A stretch of 64,000 nt of DNA, from positions 930,001 through 994,000 of the forward strand of contig NZ_OU015584.1 of NCBI RefSeq assembly GCF_907165195.1, in the 5' to 3' direction. The notes under the pieces are model-generated. The model was given only the letters and a program-made list of their open reading frames with translations. It ran no database searches and was not told the DNA's origin. Source of the DNA: Parvicella tangerina (GTDB taxonomy: Bacteria; Bacteroidota; Bacteroidia; Flavobacteriales_D; Parvicellaceae). The translations under genes were made by a program, and so were the position numbers. Positions 1-7,735 of this stretch are shown piece after piece; position 1 is the first letter of the stretch; each line of letters begins with the position of its first letter.

Positions 1-820
1 CTTAGATGCCAACAGTGATACGACCTACCTTTATTTATATTGTGCCCACCTCAAAGCAGGTTCAACGCAGTCTGACGCAAATACCAGAGCAAGTGAGGCT
101 ACCAACTTCAAAAATTACTTACAGAATGCAGGAAGAACAGGTAATTTGATTTTTGGAGGTGATTTTAACTTGTATGAAAGCTCTGAGGCGGCTTGTCAGA
201 CCTTGTTGACTGGAGGGAATGTTGCATTCAACGATCCCGTTAATCAATTGGGGAGTTGGCATAATAACAGCACTTATGCAGCGTATCACACGCAATCATC
301 AAGATCACAAAGTGGCGGGTATGCAGGTGGATCTTCTGGTGGTATGGATGATCGTTTTGACTTTATCTTAATCTCAGATGAGGTGAAGAACGGAACTGAC
401 CGAGTACAGTATGTTGGAGGTAGCTATAAAGCGATTGGCCAAGATGGCAACCGATTAAACTCTGCTGTGAACACTGGGTTTAACTATGTAGTACCGGCTG
501 ATATTGCAGATGCACTGTTCTATATGAGTGATCACTTACCAGTTTTTATGGAGATGTCTATTGAGTACCCTGTAGGTGTTCAGGAGGTTCAAAGTGTTTT
601 GAGCAACTTCCATTTCATCAATGAAGATGAAATGCAGTTGATTTTGAATCAAGGGGTTTCATTGTTGAATACAGAAGTGTATTCTTTAGCTGGTCAGCGA
701 GTACTAGTGAATCAGAGTAGTGAAACATTGCTTGATCTTTCGGATCTTTCAAAAGGCGTTTATGTTTTGAAGTTGAACACGAACAAAGGAATGGCTACTG
801 CCAAATTTTTCAAGGAGTAG
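1..820 (+). CDS. Endonuclease/exonuclease/phosphatase-family protein with T9SS type A sorting domain (5' truncated)
   Basis: The reading frame is open from base 2, so the gene begins before the window; 272 C-terminal residues are visible. Three signatures of the endonuclease/exonuclease/phosphatase fold appear in order: CAHLKAG, GGDFN (metal/catalytic Asp-Asn) and SDHLPVF (the general-base Asp-His pair). After residue ~195 of the visible part comes a C-terminal sorting domain: a short beta-rich stretch with 'LNTEVYSLAGQRV', 'LDLSDLSKGVYVLKL' and a final 'TAKFFKE', typical of T9SS type A cargo. Inference: a secreted or surface nuclease or phosphoesterase. Substrate specificity cannot be told. 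It converges on the hydrolase gene, leaving a 6-base gap. Confidence 0.85.
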   Translation, partial: LDANSDTTYLYLYCAHLKAGSTQSDANTRASEATNFKNYLQNAGRTGNLIFGGDFNLYESSEAACQTLLTGGNVAFNDPVNQLGSWHNNSTYAAYHTQSSRSQSGGYAGGSSGGMDDRFDFILISDEVKNGTDRVQYVGGSYKAIGQDGNRLNSAVNTGFNYVVPADIADALFYMSDHLPVFMEMSIEYPVGVQEVQSVLSNFHFINEDEMQLILNQGVSLLNTEVYSLAGQRVLVNQSSETLLDLSDLSKGVYVLKLNTNKGMATAKFFKE

Positions 821-826
821 CTACAG

Positions 827-1588
827 TTAGTCTTCCAAAAAAGCCATAACAAGATTGTAAAAGTCAAATGGATTTTCCGCGTGAATCCAGTGACCGGCAT
901 TATAGATCGTTTCGATGTCTGAGTTGGGAAATTGCATGAAAATGTCTGTGTAATCATCCTCAATAATGTAATTCGATTTTTCACCTCTTATAAAGAGAGT
1001 AGGAATGTCTACTTCATCAGAGGGAAGTTTGCCAATAATCTTCTCCATATTATTGGTGATCACCTCCAAGTTGATTCGCCAATCTAAAACTCCTTTTTCC
1101 TTCCAGTATAGGTTTTTCAATAGAAACTGTTTTACGCCTTCATCTTCTATGAATTTGGATATGACCTCATCCGCTTTGCCTCTGGACTTGACCACATTAA
1201 AATCGATTGCATGAAGTCCTTCCAAGATTACATCATGATGCATTGGGTATCCTTTTGGTCCGATATCTACAACAATTAATTTATCAATGAGGTCTGGTCT
1301 TAACTGCGCTGCTCTCATGGCTGTTTTTCCGCCCATGGAGTGACCAATCACGTTTGTGTTTTGCAGGTTAAGATCTTCTATTAGCTCAATCAGGTCCATC
1401 GCCATGAAATCATAATCGAAATCATCACTGTGAGGCGAGTGACCATGGTTTCGCTGGTCAATTAGAATGGTGTCAAAATCTTCAGCGAACTTTTTTCCCA
1501 AAGTTTGCCAGTTATCTAAACTTCCAAACAATCCATGAATAATGATCAGCGGATCTCCTTGTCCTTCTCTTTTATAATTGAGTTTCAT
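827..1588 (-). CDS. Alpha/beta-fold hydrolase (YbfF-like esterase)
   Basis: 253 residues. The oxyanion-hole motif HGLFGS lies at about residues 18-23, the nucleophile elbow GHSMGG at 82-87 (Ser84), and the catalytic His in NAGHW at about residue 233. 'RNHGHSPHS' after the second strand is characteristic of the YbfF/BioH-like branch. No signal peptide is present, so the enzyme is cytoplasmic. The natural ester or thioester substrate is unknown. A terminator hairpin of the upstream ndk gene lies just before it, so it may be transcribed separately. Confidence 0.88.
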   Translation of the reverse strand: MKLNYKREGQGDPLIIIHGLFGSLDNWQTLGKKFAEDFDTILIDQRNHGHSPHSDDFDYDFMAMDLIELIEDLNLQNTNVIGHSMGGKTAMRAAQLRPDLIDKLIVVDIGPKGYPMHHDVILEGLHAIDFNVVKSRGKADEVISKFIEDEGVKQFLLKNLYWKEKGVLDWRINLEVITNNMEKIIGKLPSDEVDIPTLFIRGEKSNYIIEDDYTDIFMQFPNSDIETIYNAGHWIHAENPFDFYNLVMAFLED

Positions 1589-1599
1589 GCGCGATTTTT

Positions 1600-1638
1600 T
1601 ACAAAAATAAAAGCCATCACATCGAAATGCAATGGCTT
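1600..1638 (-). terminator. Rho-independent terminator after ndk
   Basis: AAGCCAT and ATGGCTT form a 7-bp stem (1611-1617 with 1632-1638). Read on the minus strand the stem is followed by a T-rich run (TTTTATTTTTG). It lies directly downstream of the ndk stop codon. Confidence 0.65.
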
Positions 1639-1660
1639 CAAGAAATAATATAATTTCGGA

Positions 1661-2083
1661 TTACCCTACGATCTCTTCATCTGCAAAATGGAATGCACAT
1701 TCAATAGCTGCATTCTCGTCACTATCTGAACCGTGAACAGCATTTTTTGCTTTAGATTCAGCATATTTGGCTCTGATTGTCCCTTCGGCAGCCTCAGCTG
1801 GATCAGTTGCTCCGATCAAGGCTCTGAAATCAGCTACTGCATTATCTTTTTCTAAAATTGCAGCAACGATTGGTCCTGAAGTCATGTATTCAACTAACTC
1901 CATATAGAAAGGTCTTTCTGCATGTACTTCGTAGAATTTTTTTGCTTGATCTTCAGAAAGTCGTCTCAACTTCATTGCTTTGATTGTAAAACCAGCATCC
2001 GTGATCATTTGTAAGATGTTTCCGATGTTGTTTGATTCAACCGCATCCGGCTTAATCATTGTGAAAGTTCTGTTTCCAGCCAT
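1661..2083 (-). CDS. ndk: Nucleoside diphosphate kinase
   Basis: 140 residues, the usual length for the family. It transfers the gamma-phosphate between NTPs and NDPs through a phosphohistidine. The N-terminal TMIKPDAV (Lys11) and the catalytic NAVHGSDS (His117) are intact. It is a cytoplasmic housekeeping enzyme. A TACTTTTG element lies about 37 bases upstream of the start and a terminator lies downstream, which suggests a monocistronic unit. Confidence 0.97.
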   Translation of the reverse strand: MAGNRTFTMIKPDAVESNNIGNILQMITDAGFTIKAMKLRRLSEDQAKKFYEVHAERPFYMELVEYMTSGPIVAAILEKDNAVADFRALIGATDPAEAAEGTIRAKYAESKAKNAVHGSDSDENAAIECAFHFADEEIVG

Positions 2084-2119
2084 TGTATTAAATTTTTGTT
2101 TTGCTTCTTAATTTGGCTG

Positions 2120-2127
2120 CAAAAGTA
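2120..2127 (-). promoter_or_regulatory. Possible Bacteroidetes -7 element for ndk
   Basis: TACTTTTG on the minus strand matches TAnnTTTG. No clear TTG partner is seen 19-21 bases upstream, so the call rests on this element and its position. Confidence 0.4.
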
Positions 2128-2173
2128 GAAATTCGAAATGATTTTTGTGGAGAAAAATGAAACTTTTAGATCA

Positions 2174-2650
2174 TTAACTAGAATGATCAGATATAATGAC
2201 CCATTCACCATCCTTTTTCTTCCAGATCAGCGAGTAATGCCCTTCCAGATCATCTAGCTCCGGACGAGTTAAGTGCCATTTTCCAATCACTTGAATCGTT
2301 TCTTGATCAATGAATCGAATAAGGTTATTATCAAAATTAAGTGTTCCCATGTTGACCTGATCCGGGTAGCTATTCAGGTAATTGTCTAGCGTAGCCTGCC
2401 AACCATAGGTAATGCCAGACTTTCCAATAAACATTAGTGAATCTGATTGCCAGTAGTGTTCCATAAAGCCAGGGATATCTCCGTTGTTCCAACACAATTC
2501 TTGGTTCTTCATTTTGTTTTGAATGGATGTAATAACCTGATCTCGGTCTATTTGAGGTTCAACTTTCTTTTCCTCGCATGAATTAAAGGGAAGAACACTA
2601 ATAGCAATTAGCGTTATTAACAGGATCGATATGTTTAATGGTTGCTTCAC
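2174..2650 (-). CDS. SnoaL/DUF4440-like lipoprotein
   Basis: 158 residues. A hydrophobic N-terminus ends in a lipobox-like 'LPFNSC' (Cys25), indicating a lipoprotein. The rest fits the NTF2/SnoaL cone fold of the DUF4440 type: 'CWNNGDIPGFMEHYW', 'DSLMFIGKSG', 'GWQATLDNY', then a 'GHYSLIWKKKDGEWVIISDHSS' end. The fold often has a small-molecule or regulatory role, but no specific function can be given. Its start overlaps the stop of the tandem-OmpA gene by 4 bases (ATGA), so the two are probably translationally coupled. Confidence 0.75.
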   Translation of the reverse strand: MKQPLNISILLITLIAISVLPFNSCEEKKVEPQIDRDQVITSIQNKMKNQELCWNNGDIPGFMEHYWQSDSLMFIGKSGITYGWQATLDNYLNSYPDQVNMGTLNFDNNLIRFIDQETIQVIGKWHLTRPELDDLEGHYSLIWKKKDGEWVIISDHSS

Positions 2651-3477
2651 CTTTCAGTTATTACTATTTCAACTCTTCGGTTCAGCTTTTCATCTTCTTT
2701 GGTTAACTCTTTGACACGGGGGCTGCTATTACTATAGCCTTTAAAGGTCATGCGGCTTTTGTCGATTCCGTTTGCACGAAGAAAGAAATAGACCGTTTTA
2801 GCCCGTTCTTTAGATAGTTTCTTGTCGTCAATACAGCATACGTGCCCTTCAATGTGAATTTTCATGGTTTGTATCGAATCCATTAAATCCACTAAATAAT
2901 ACAGTTCATTTGGTGTATTGCCGTGTAAAAAGTCAGTAGTTCCAGGTTCGAAAAGCAGGTTCTCTATTACAATACGGTCAGAACTGCCAAAGGTTTCATA
3001 AAATACGTCTCGCTGACTGAGATCCGGTACTTGTACTTTTTTAGTGGTAGAATCTTTAACGTCTTCAATGGGTTCTATTTTTTTGATCTTCTTCTCATGT
3101 TTTTCAAGCTGATAGGTCAGAACAATATCCACTCGTCTTTGGTTGTCAAACTGAACACCCTGATGCTGCTTTTCACCACTGGCTTTTGTTATAATGAGTA
3201 CGTTCTGATACCACTCCAAAATGAGTTCCTTCACCCCAGCAACCCGCAGCTCAGAAATCCTTTGATTCGCCTGTATATTCCCCAAAGTATCTGCAAAGCC
3301 ATATAGCTCAATGTTTTCCAAGTTAGGTTTATCCAGAAAATTGATGATCTCGGCCTTTTGCTCTTTAGTTAATTCGTATTCATTTGATTCATAAAACACA
3401 CTCATTTCCACTTTTTTTTGTTGAGCAGGAAATAAGAACAAGGTGAAGAATAGGGATATGAAAAAGGGTAGACGCAT
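2647..3477 (-). CDS. Envelope protein with two tandem OmpA-like domains
   Basis: 276 residues with an N-terminal signal peptide (hydrophobic stretch up to about residue 19). The C-terminal half (about 160-276) is a clear OmpA/MotB peptidoglycan-binding domain: 'IHIEGH', 'LSKERAKTVYFFL', 'KGYSNSSP', 'LNRRVEIVI'. The N-terminal half (about 25-130) repeats the same plan: 'FYESNEYELTKEQ', 'IELYGFADTLG', 'ISELRV', 'FDNQRRVDIVL'. It therefore looks like two degenerate OmpA domains joined by a Lys/Glu-rich linker. The final Arg-Arg-Val pattern is present in both. Probably periplasmic. It is followed by the DUF4440-like lipoprotein gene with a 4-base overlap. Confidence 0.8.
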   Translation of the reverse strand: MRLPFFISLFFTLFLFPAQQKKVEMSVFYESNEYELTKEQKAEIINFLDKPNLENIELYGFADTLGNIQANQRISELRVAGVKELILEWYQNVLIITKASGEKQHQGVQFDNQRRVDIVLTYQLEKHEKKIKKIEPIEDVKDSTTKKVQVPDLSQRDVFYETFGSSDRIVIENLLFEPGTTDFLHGNTPNELYYLVDLMDSIQTMKIHIEGHVCCIDDKKLSKERAKTVYFFLRANGIDKSRMTFKGYSNSSPRVKELTKEDEKLNRRVEIVITER

Positions 3478-3480
3478 ATA

Positions 3481-3993
3481 TTATTTATACCAAGAGGAGT
3501 ATTTTACGTAATTATTAGCGATCCGCATTACTTCACCTTCAAAAAGTGTCGGATCAATATCTTTAACTTTTTTAGCAGGAACACCCGCATAAACTGAGCC
3601 AGATTCAACTTTTGTACCTTGAGTTAAGACACTTCCAGCTGCGATGATACAATTCGAATGAATTTCACATCCGTCCATAATGATAGCCCCCATACCAATG
3701 AGAACGTTATCGTGAATGGTACAACCATGAACGATCGCTTTATGACCAATGGAAACATTATTCCCGATTTTTGTTGCGTATTTTTGATAGGTGCAGTGTA
3801 TAACAGCACCATCTTGAACATTAACCTTATTCCCTAACTCGATACTGTGTACATCACCCCGCACAACCGCCTGAAACCAAAAGCTACATTGATCTCCCGT
3901 TATAACATTTCCAATGATTGTTGCATTTTCTGCGAAGTAGCAATCCGCTCCAAATTTTGGAGTGTGATTCATTAGTGATTTTATTAATGCCAT
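3481..3993 (-). CDS. Gamma-carbonic anhydrase-family hexapeptide-repeat protein
   Basis: 170 residues from ATG 3993 (MALIKSLMNH). An in-frame ATG 48 bases further upstream would overlap the divergent nfu promoter and add an atypical extension. Hexapeptide repeats of the left-handed beta-helix run from about residue 20 to 140. The three zinc-ligand histidines of the gamma-CA family are present (about His66, His84, His89), as is the family's 'VVRGDVHSIELGNKVNVQDGAVIH' block. Members include YrdA and PaaY; many have no proven carbonic anhydrase activity. Cytoplasmic. Confidence 0.92.
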   Translation of the reverse strand: MALIKSLMNHTPKFGADCYFAENATIIGNVITGDQCSFWFQAVVRGDVHSIELGNKVNVQDGAVIHCTYQKYATKIGNNVSIGHKAIVHGCTIHDNVLIGMGAIIMDGCEIHSNCIIAAGSVLTQGTKVESGSVYAGVPAKKVKDIDPTLFEGEVMRIANNYVKYSSWYK

Positions 3994-4009
3994 TTTTGTG
4001 TTTTGCTTG

Positions 4010-4017
4010 TACCTTTG
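4010..4017 (+). promoter_or_regulatory. Possible -7 element for the nfu gene
   Basis: TACCTTTG is an exact TAnnTTTG match 22 bases before the ATG at 4040, in the 46-base gap between divergent genes. No TTG is seen at the ideal distance. Confidence 0.45.
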
Positions 4018-4039
4018 CAAAGATAAAAAAGTAGAGATC

Positions 4040-4657
4040 ATGAAGAGAACAGTAACTGTTTATGCTGAGGCAACACCTAATCCGGCCACAATGAAGTTTG
4101 TTACAGATGTGATGCTTATGAATGGTGGCGAATCTGCCGAATTCCTGTCTATTGAAGATGCTAAAGGATTTTCTACTATGGCAGAAGCGTTGTTTGCTTT
4201 CCCATTTGTCAAGTCAGTATTTTTTGCAAATAATTTTGTCACAGTTACAAAAACAGAAACGATCCAGTGGGAGTTCGTGATGAATGAACTTCGAGAATTT
4301 GTAAGGGATTGGGTGCAGAACAACGATACGATTGTTGAAAAAATGCCAGCGCCAAAATCAGCTACTGGAGGTAGTGGGGTAGAGCAAAAGATTGTCTCTG
4401 TAGAGCCTGAGCTAAACACTGAAACGGATCACTTAATTTATAACCTACTGGAGGAGTACGTTAAGCCTGCCGTTGAGAGTGACGGAGGTGCAATAGATTT
4501 TAAAAGCTTTGATGAAGTTACAGGTACAGTCACAGTTGTTTTGAGAGGGTCGTGCTCTGGGTGTCCTTCTTCAACGGCTACGTTGAAGGGAGGAATTGAG
4601 ACCTTGTTAAAGTCAAATTGTCCGGAAGTAAGTGAAGTAGTAGCGCTAGAGGGTTAG
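4040..4657 (+). CDS. NifU-family Fe-S cluster carrier (Nfu)
   Basis: 205 residues from ATG 4040. The N-terminal Nfu_N domain (about 5-95) opens with 'YAEATPNPATMKFV', a family hallmark. A linker leads to a C-terminal NifU domain (about 130-200) with 'VESDGGAIDF' and the cluster-binding CSGC pair (Cys172, Cys175). The expected role is delivering 4Fe-4S clusters to apo-proteins in the cytoplasm. Its stop overlaps the stop of the convergent parvulin-like gene. Confidence 0.94.
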   Translation: MKRTVTVYAEATPNPATMKFVTDVMLMNGGESAEFLSIEDAKGFSTMAEALFAFPFVKSVFFANNFVTVTKTETIQWEFVMNELREFVRDWVQNNDTIVEKMPAPKSATGGSGVEQKIVSVEPELNTETDHLIYNLLEEYVKPAVESDGGAIDFKSFDEVTGTVTVVLRGSCSGCPSSTATLKGGIETLLKSNCPEVSEVVALEG

Positions 4658-5034
4658 AGCCCCTTGTCAAATGCTATCAAGATGTGCTTGAATCTTATTT
4701 TAGAGCCTCTTCTTTCAAGAGGAATGATGATGTGGTAACCAAATAGCGTTTCAGTTGGGGGCATAATTTTGTTAAGATTCTCAGCGGTGATTAGATTTCG
4801 AACTGGTTCAACGATAAGGTTTGCTTCAACATAGCCGTATTCCCCGCATCCAATTGGAGATCCTTTGTCAGCTGAAAAAGTATCTTCTAAGTGGCAAAAT
4901 ATGGAAGGATCGTTAAGAATTAATTTGTACAGTGAGTCGGCTTTAAGCTTAGCTTCTTCCTTATACTGTTGACCAAAGAATTTCGTTGCGAATAATAGTA
5001 AAGAACTAAATAATAAAATCCTAGAAAAAGTCAT
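4654..5034 (-). CDS. Short secreted protein resembling a parvulin-type prolyl isomerase domain
   Basis: 126 residues with a cleavable signal (ends near 'ATKFFGQQ'). After it the layout follows a parvulin domain: a helix with 'AKLKADSLYKLILND', then 'FSADKGSPIGCGEYGYVEAN', then 'PPTETLFGYHIIIPLERRG', and a final 'IRFKHILIAF'. The FGYHII-x-L-x-x-R element is highly characteristic of SurA/PrsA-like isomerases. It is shorter than usual and lacks the N-terminal chaperone part. Last of three close minus-strand genes (gaps of 7 and 12 bases). Confidence 0.6.
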   Translation of the reverse strand: MTFSRILLFSSLLLFATKFFGQQYKEEAKLKADSLYKLILNDPSIFCHLEDTFSADKGSPIGCGEYGYVEANLIVEPVRNLITAENLNKIMPPTETLFGYHIIIPLERRGSKIRFKHILIAFDKGL

Positions 5035-5041
5035 ACGTTAG

Positions 5042-5431
5042 TTACATTTCAACGACCTTGAGCGTTTCTAAACGATCACTGCACAGATGCACTTCTACGG
5101 GTGCATTTTCGAAGACATTGACAGATAGTTCCTGAGCAAACTGTTTAGCAAGAAGAATAAACTCTTCCTTTTCTTCAAAACCCTCTTTTACGACCATTCG
5201 GAATTGGTAGGTGTCGCCTTTTTTCTCCAACTGAACAGACTTCTCTCCACCATCCGCAAACCCAGCTTCGATCATGAATTCACCAAGCTTATCTGCTTCA
5301 TCTTCCGTTACATTTTCAGTGTAGAAAAGCTGGACGCCATTAAACTCTTTTTCTGTTCCGTAGTTCTGACAACCAGAAAGTGTAATTGCCAGTAATGCAA
5401 TTAACAAGAGAGATTTAAGTGTTGTTTTCAT
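5042..5431 (-). CDS. Small lipoprotein of unknown function
   Basis: 129 residues. A strong lipoprotein signal 'LLALIALLAITLSGC'-like segment (lipobox LSGC, Cys about 21) is followed by an alternating charged/hydrophobic domain ('LFYTENVTEDEADKLGEFM', 'QFRMVVKEGFEEKEEF'). I do not recognise the family. Middle gene of a probable three-gene operon between a membrane-anchored protein and the parvulin-like protein. Confidence 0.7.
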   Translation of the reverse strand: MKTTLKSLLLIALLAITLSGCQNYGTEKEFNGVQLFYTENVTEDEADKLGEFMIEAGFADGGEKSVQLEKKGDTYQFRMVVKEGFEEKEEFILLAKQFAQELSVNVFENAPVEVHLCSDRLETLKVVEM

Positions 5432-5443
5432 TTTTAGTTGTTT

Positions 5444-6247
5444 TTATTCCTCATAACATCCGCATCCATCATCTTCTTTGGCTTTATTGAAGATTTCATT
5501 GATGAGGTATTGATTTTTTTCAAGTTTCATTCCCGTAGCATTGACAAAATACTTTATTCTTGTTTTTGTTGCGCCAATCTCTACCCAGAAGATCCAGTTG
5601 GTATCGTTGATTTTGTGTTTTACAAAATAAATGGGGTTAGGTTTTCTTCCAGGCAGACTTTCTTCCAGCAGGATATCCCCAGACTTAAATAGTTCATCAA
5701 CATCAGCCTTAGTAATTTGGTAACACTCCATGGCGCAATCAATCTGTTTATTGAGCCAAAGATCTTTCTCCAGCATTTTCTTGAAGATGAGGTTTTCAGG
5801 CATCAACATCACTTCTAGGTGAAGAGCGTCTGTTTCGGCTACTTTGCATTTTGAGTTGACCGTATGAATGATAGAGATTGTGTCTTCTGGAGCGATCCAA
5901 AAGTTGAGTAATTTGCCTTTATACTCCAACTCATACTTTTTGACCTTCATGTTGAACTCGTACCCGTCTTTGTAGAATTTTTCTGTGCTAAAGCTGGTTT
6001 GACTGTTGGAGAAGTTTACATCTGCATTTTCGATCATTTCAAAAATGAAACTTTCATCGATCCCCATACAATCTAGTTTGGCTTTTTCATGAGGAGAGAT
6101 CATGATATTGCTATTCTGGATATCCTCTCGAACTCGATTGCTTGGCATAAAGCCAAACATATCTTTATCCGCAAAGATAATAACCACTAAGATCAGTCCT
6201 AGCACAAAGCCAATGACATAATAGAGTATTCGTTTCTTAAGTTTCAT
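5444..6247 (-). CDS. Membrane-anchored protein of unknown function
   Basis: 267 residues. A single N-terminal transmembrane segment (about 7-26, after MKLKKR) is followed by a soluble domain of about 235 residues with a WIAPEDT motif and a Cys-rich end (DDGCGCYEE). I do not recognise a family. First of three close genes. Its ATG lies only four bases after the T-run of the ahcY terminator, so a promoter would have to sit within or before that hairpin. Confidence 0.7.
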   Translation of the reverse strand: MKLKKRILYYVIGFVLGLILVVIIFADKDMFGFMPSNRVREDIQNSNIMISPHEKAKLDCMGIDESFIFEMIENADVNFSNSQTSFSTEKFYKDGYEFNMKVKKYELEYKGKLLNFWIAPEDTISIIHTVNSKCKVAETDALHLEVMLMPENLIFKKMLEKDLWLNKQIDCAMECYQITKADVDELFKSGDILLEESLPGRKPNPIYFVKHKINDTNWIFWVEIGATKTRIKYFVNATGMKLEKNQYLINEIFNKAKEDDGCGCYEE

Positions 6248-6250
6248 GCA

Positions 6251-6284
6251 AAAAAATCCCCTGAAGCTCTCATGAGTTCAGGGG
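6251..6284 (-). terminator. Rho-independent terminator after ahcY
   Basis: CCCCTGAA (6258-6265) pairs with TTCAGGGG (6277-6284) around an inner CTCATGAG palindrome. On the minus strand the stem is followed by ATTTTTTT. Confidence 0.85.
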
Positions 6285-6329
6285 AACAAAGTTATTGTTT
6301 TTACTTAGTCAACAACTAAGCAATGTAGA

Positions 6330-7643
6330 TTAATATCTATAGTGTTCTGGTTTGTATGGTCCTTCAACTTGTACACCGATGTACTCAGCTTGTTCTTGTG
6401 AAAGTTCTTCTAGCTCAACACCAATCTTAGCAAGGTGAAGCTTAGCAACTTTCTCATCAAGATGCTTCGGAAGCATGTACACTTCATTCCCGTACTTATC
6501 TGAATTGTTCCACAACTCAATTTGAGCAAGTGTTTGGTTTGTGAACGAGTTACTCATCACAAATGATGGGTGACCAGTAGCACATCCAAGGTTAACCAGT
6601 CTTCCTTCTGCAAGAAGAATGATGTCTTTGCCATTCACGTTGTACATATCTACTTGCGGCTTAATGGTTACTTTCGTAGCTCCGTATTTTTCATTCAAGT
6701 AAGGTACTTCAATTTCATTGTCAAAGTGTCCGATGTTACAAACGATCGTTTTGTCTTTCATCATCTCAAAGTGACGTCCAACTACGATGTCTTTATTTCC
6801 GGTTGTTGTTACCACAATGTCTGCTTCAGCTACAGCTGTATCCATCTTTTTAACGGCAAACCCGTCCATTGCAGCTTGAAGTGCACAAATAGGATCGATC
6901 TCTGTAACGATCACTCTCGCTCCAGCACCTCTCAAAGAAGCCGCAGAACCTTTACCTACATCTCCGTATCCTGCTACAACAGCAACTTTACCAGCTATCA
7001 TAACGTCCGTAGCTCTTCTGATCGCATCAACTAAAGATTCTTTACATCCATATTTGTTGTCAAATTTAGATTTTGTAACAGAATCATTTACATTGATTGC
7101 GGGCATCACTAAAGTGCCGTTTTTCATTCTTTCGTATAATCTGTGAACTCCCGTAGTCGTTTCTTCAGAAAGTCCTTTGATATCTTTCGTTAATTCAGGG
7201 TACTGATCAAAAACCATGTTGGTTAGGTCACCCCCATCGTCAAGAATCATGTTCAATGGTTGTCCATCTTTAAATGCGAATAGCGTTTGTTCGATACACC
7301 AATCAAACTCTTCTTCTGTCATTCCTTTCCATGCATAAACAGGAATTCCAGCAGCGGCTATTGCTGCAGCAGCATGGTCTTGAGTAGAGAAAATATTGCA
7401 TGAAGACCAAGTTACATCTGCACCAAGCTCTACCAATGTTTCGATTAATACTGCAGTCTGAATGGTCATGTGAAGACACCCAGCAATTCTCGCACCCTTA
7501 AGTGGTTTGCTAGCTCCATACTCTTCTCTAAGCGCCATTAATCCTGGCATTTCAGCTTCAGCCAATTTAATTTCTCTACGACCCCAGTCAGCAAGACTAA
7601 TATCTTTAACCTTGTAAGGAAGTTTTTCTGTCATTGTACTCAT
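6330..7643 (-). CDS. ahcY: Adenosylhomocysteinase
   Basis: 437 residues. It hydrolyses S-adenosylhomocysteine to adenosine and homocysteine with bound NAD, keeping the methyl cycle running. Visible features: the '[20 protein letters not shown]' substrate-domain block, '[18 protein letters not shown]', '[17 protein letters not shown]', the NAD-binding '[15 protein letters not shown]' and the C-terminal 'PEHYRY' that reaches the partner subunit. It has its own promoter (7684-7715) and terminator (6251-6284), so it is probably monocistronic. Confidence 0.98.
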   Translation of the reverse strand: MSTMTEKLPYKVKDISLADWGRREIKLAEAEMPGLMALREEYGASKPLKGARIAGCLHMTIQTAVLIETLVELGADVTWSSCNIFSTQDHAAAAIAAAGIPVYAWKGMTEEEFDWCIEQTLFAFKDGQPLNMILDDGGDLTNMVFDQYPELTKDIKGLSEETTTGVHRLYERMKNGTLVMPAINVNDSVTKSKFDNKYGCKESLVDAIRRATDVMIAGKVAVVAGYGDVGKGSAASLRGAGARVIVTEIDPICALQAAMDGFAVKKMDTAVAEADIVVTTTGNKDIVVGRHFEMMKDKTIVCNIGHFDNEIEVPYLNEKYGATKVTIKPQVDMYNVNGKDIILLAEGRLVNLGCATGHPSFVMSNSFTNQTLAQIELWNNSDKYGNEVYMLPKHLDEKVAKLHLAKIGVELEELSQEQAEYIGVQVEGPYKPEHYRY

Positions 7644-7683
7644 TATTAGTTGATAATTAGGTTTTTAATTCTAAAATGGATGG

Positions 7684-7715
7684 CAAAGGTAGATTAACTT
7701 TGAATGAATTGCAAA
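7684..7715 (-). promoter_or_regulatory. Promoter of ahcY
   Basis: On the minus strand TTTG (7712-7715) is followed after 20 bases by TACCTTTG (7684-7691), a full match to the Bacteroidetes sigma-A consensus. The start codon lies 41 bases downstream. Confidence 0.75.
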
Positions 7716-7735
7716 CGGTTGTCTTTAATATGACA

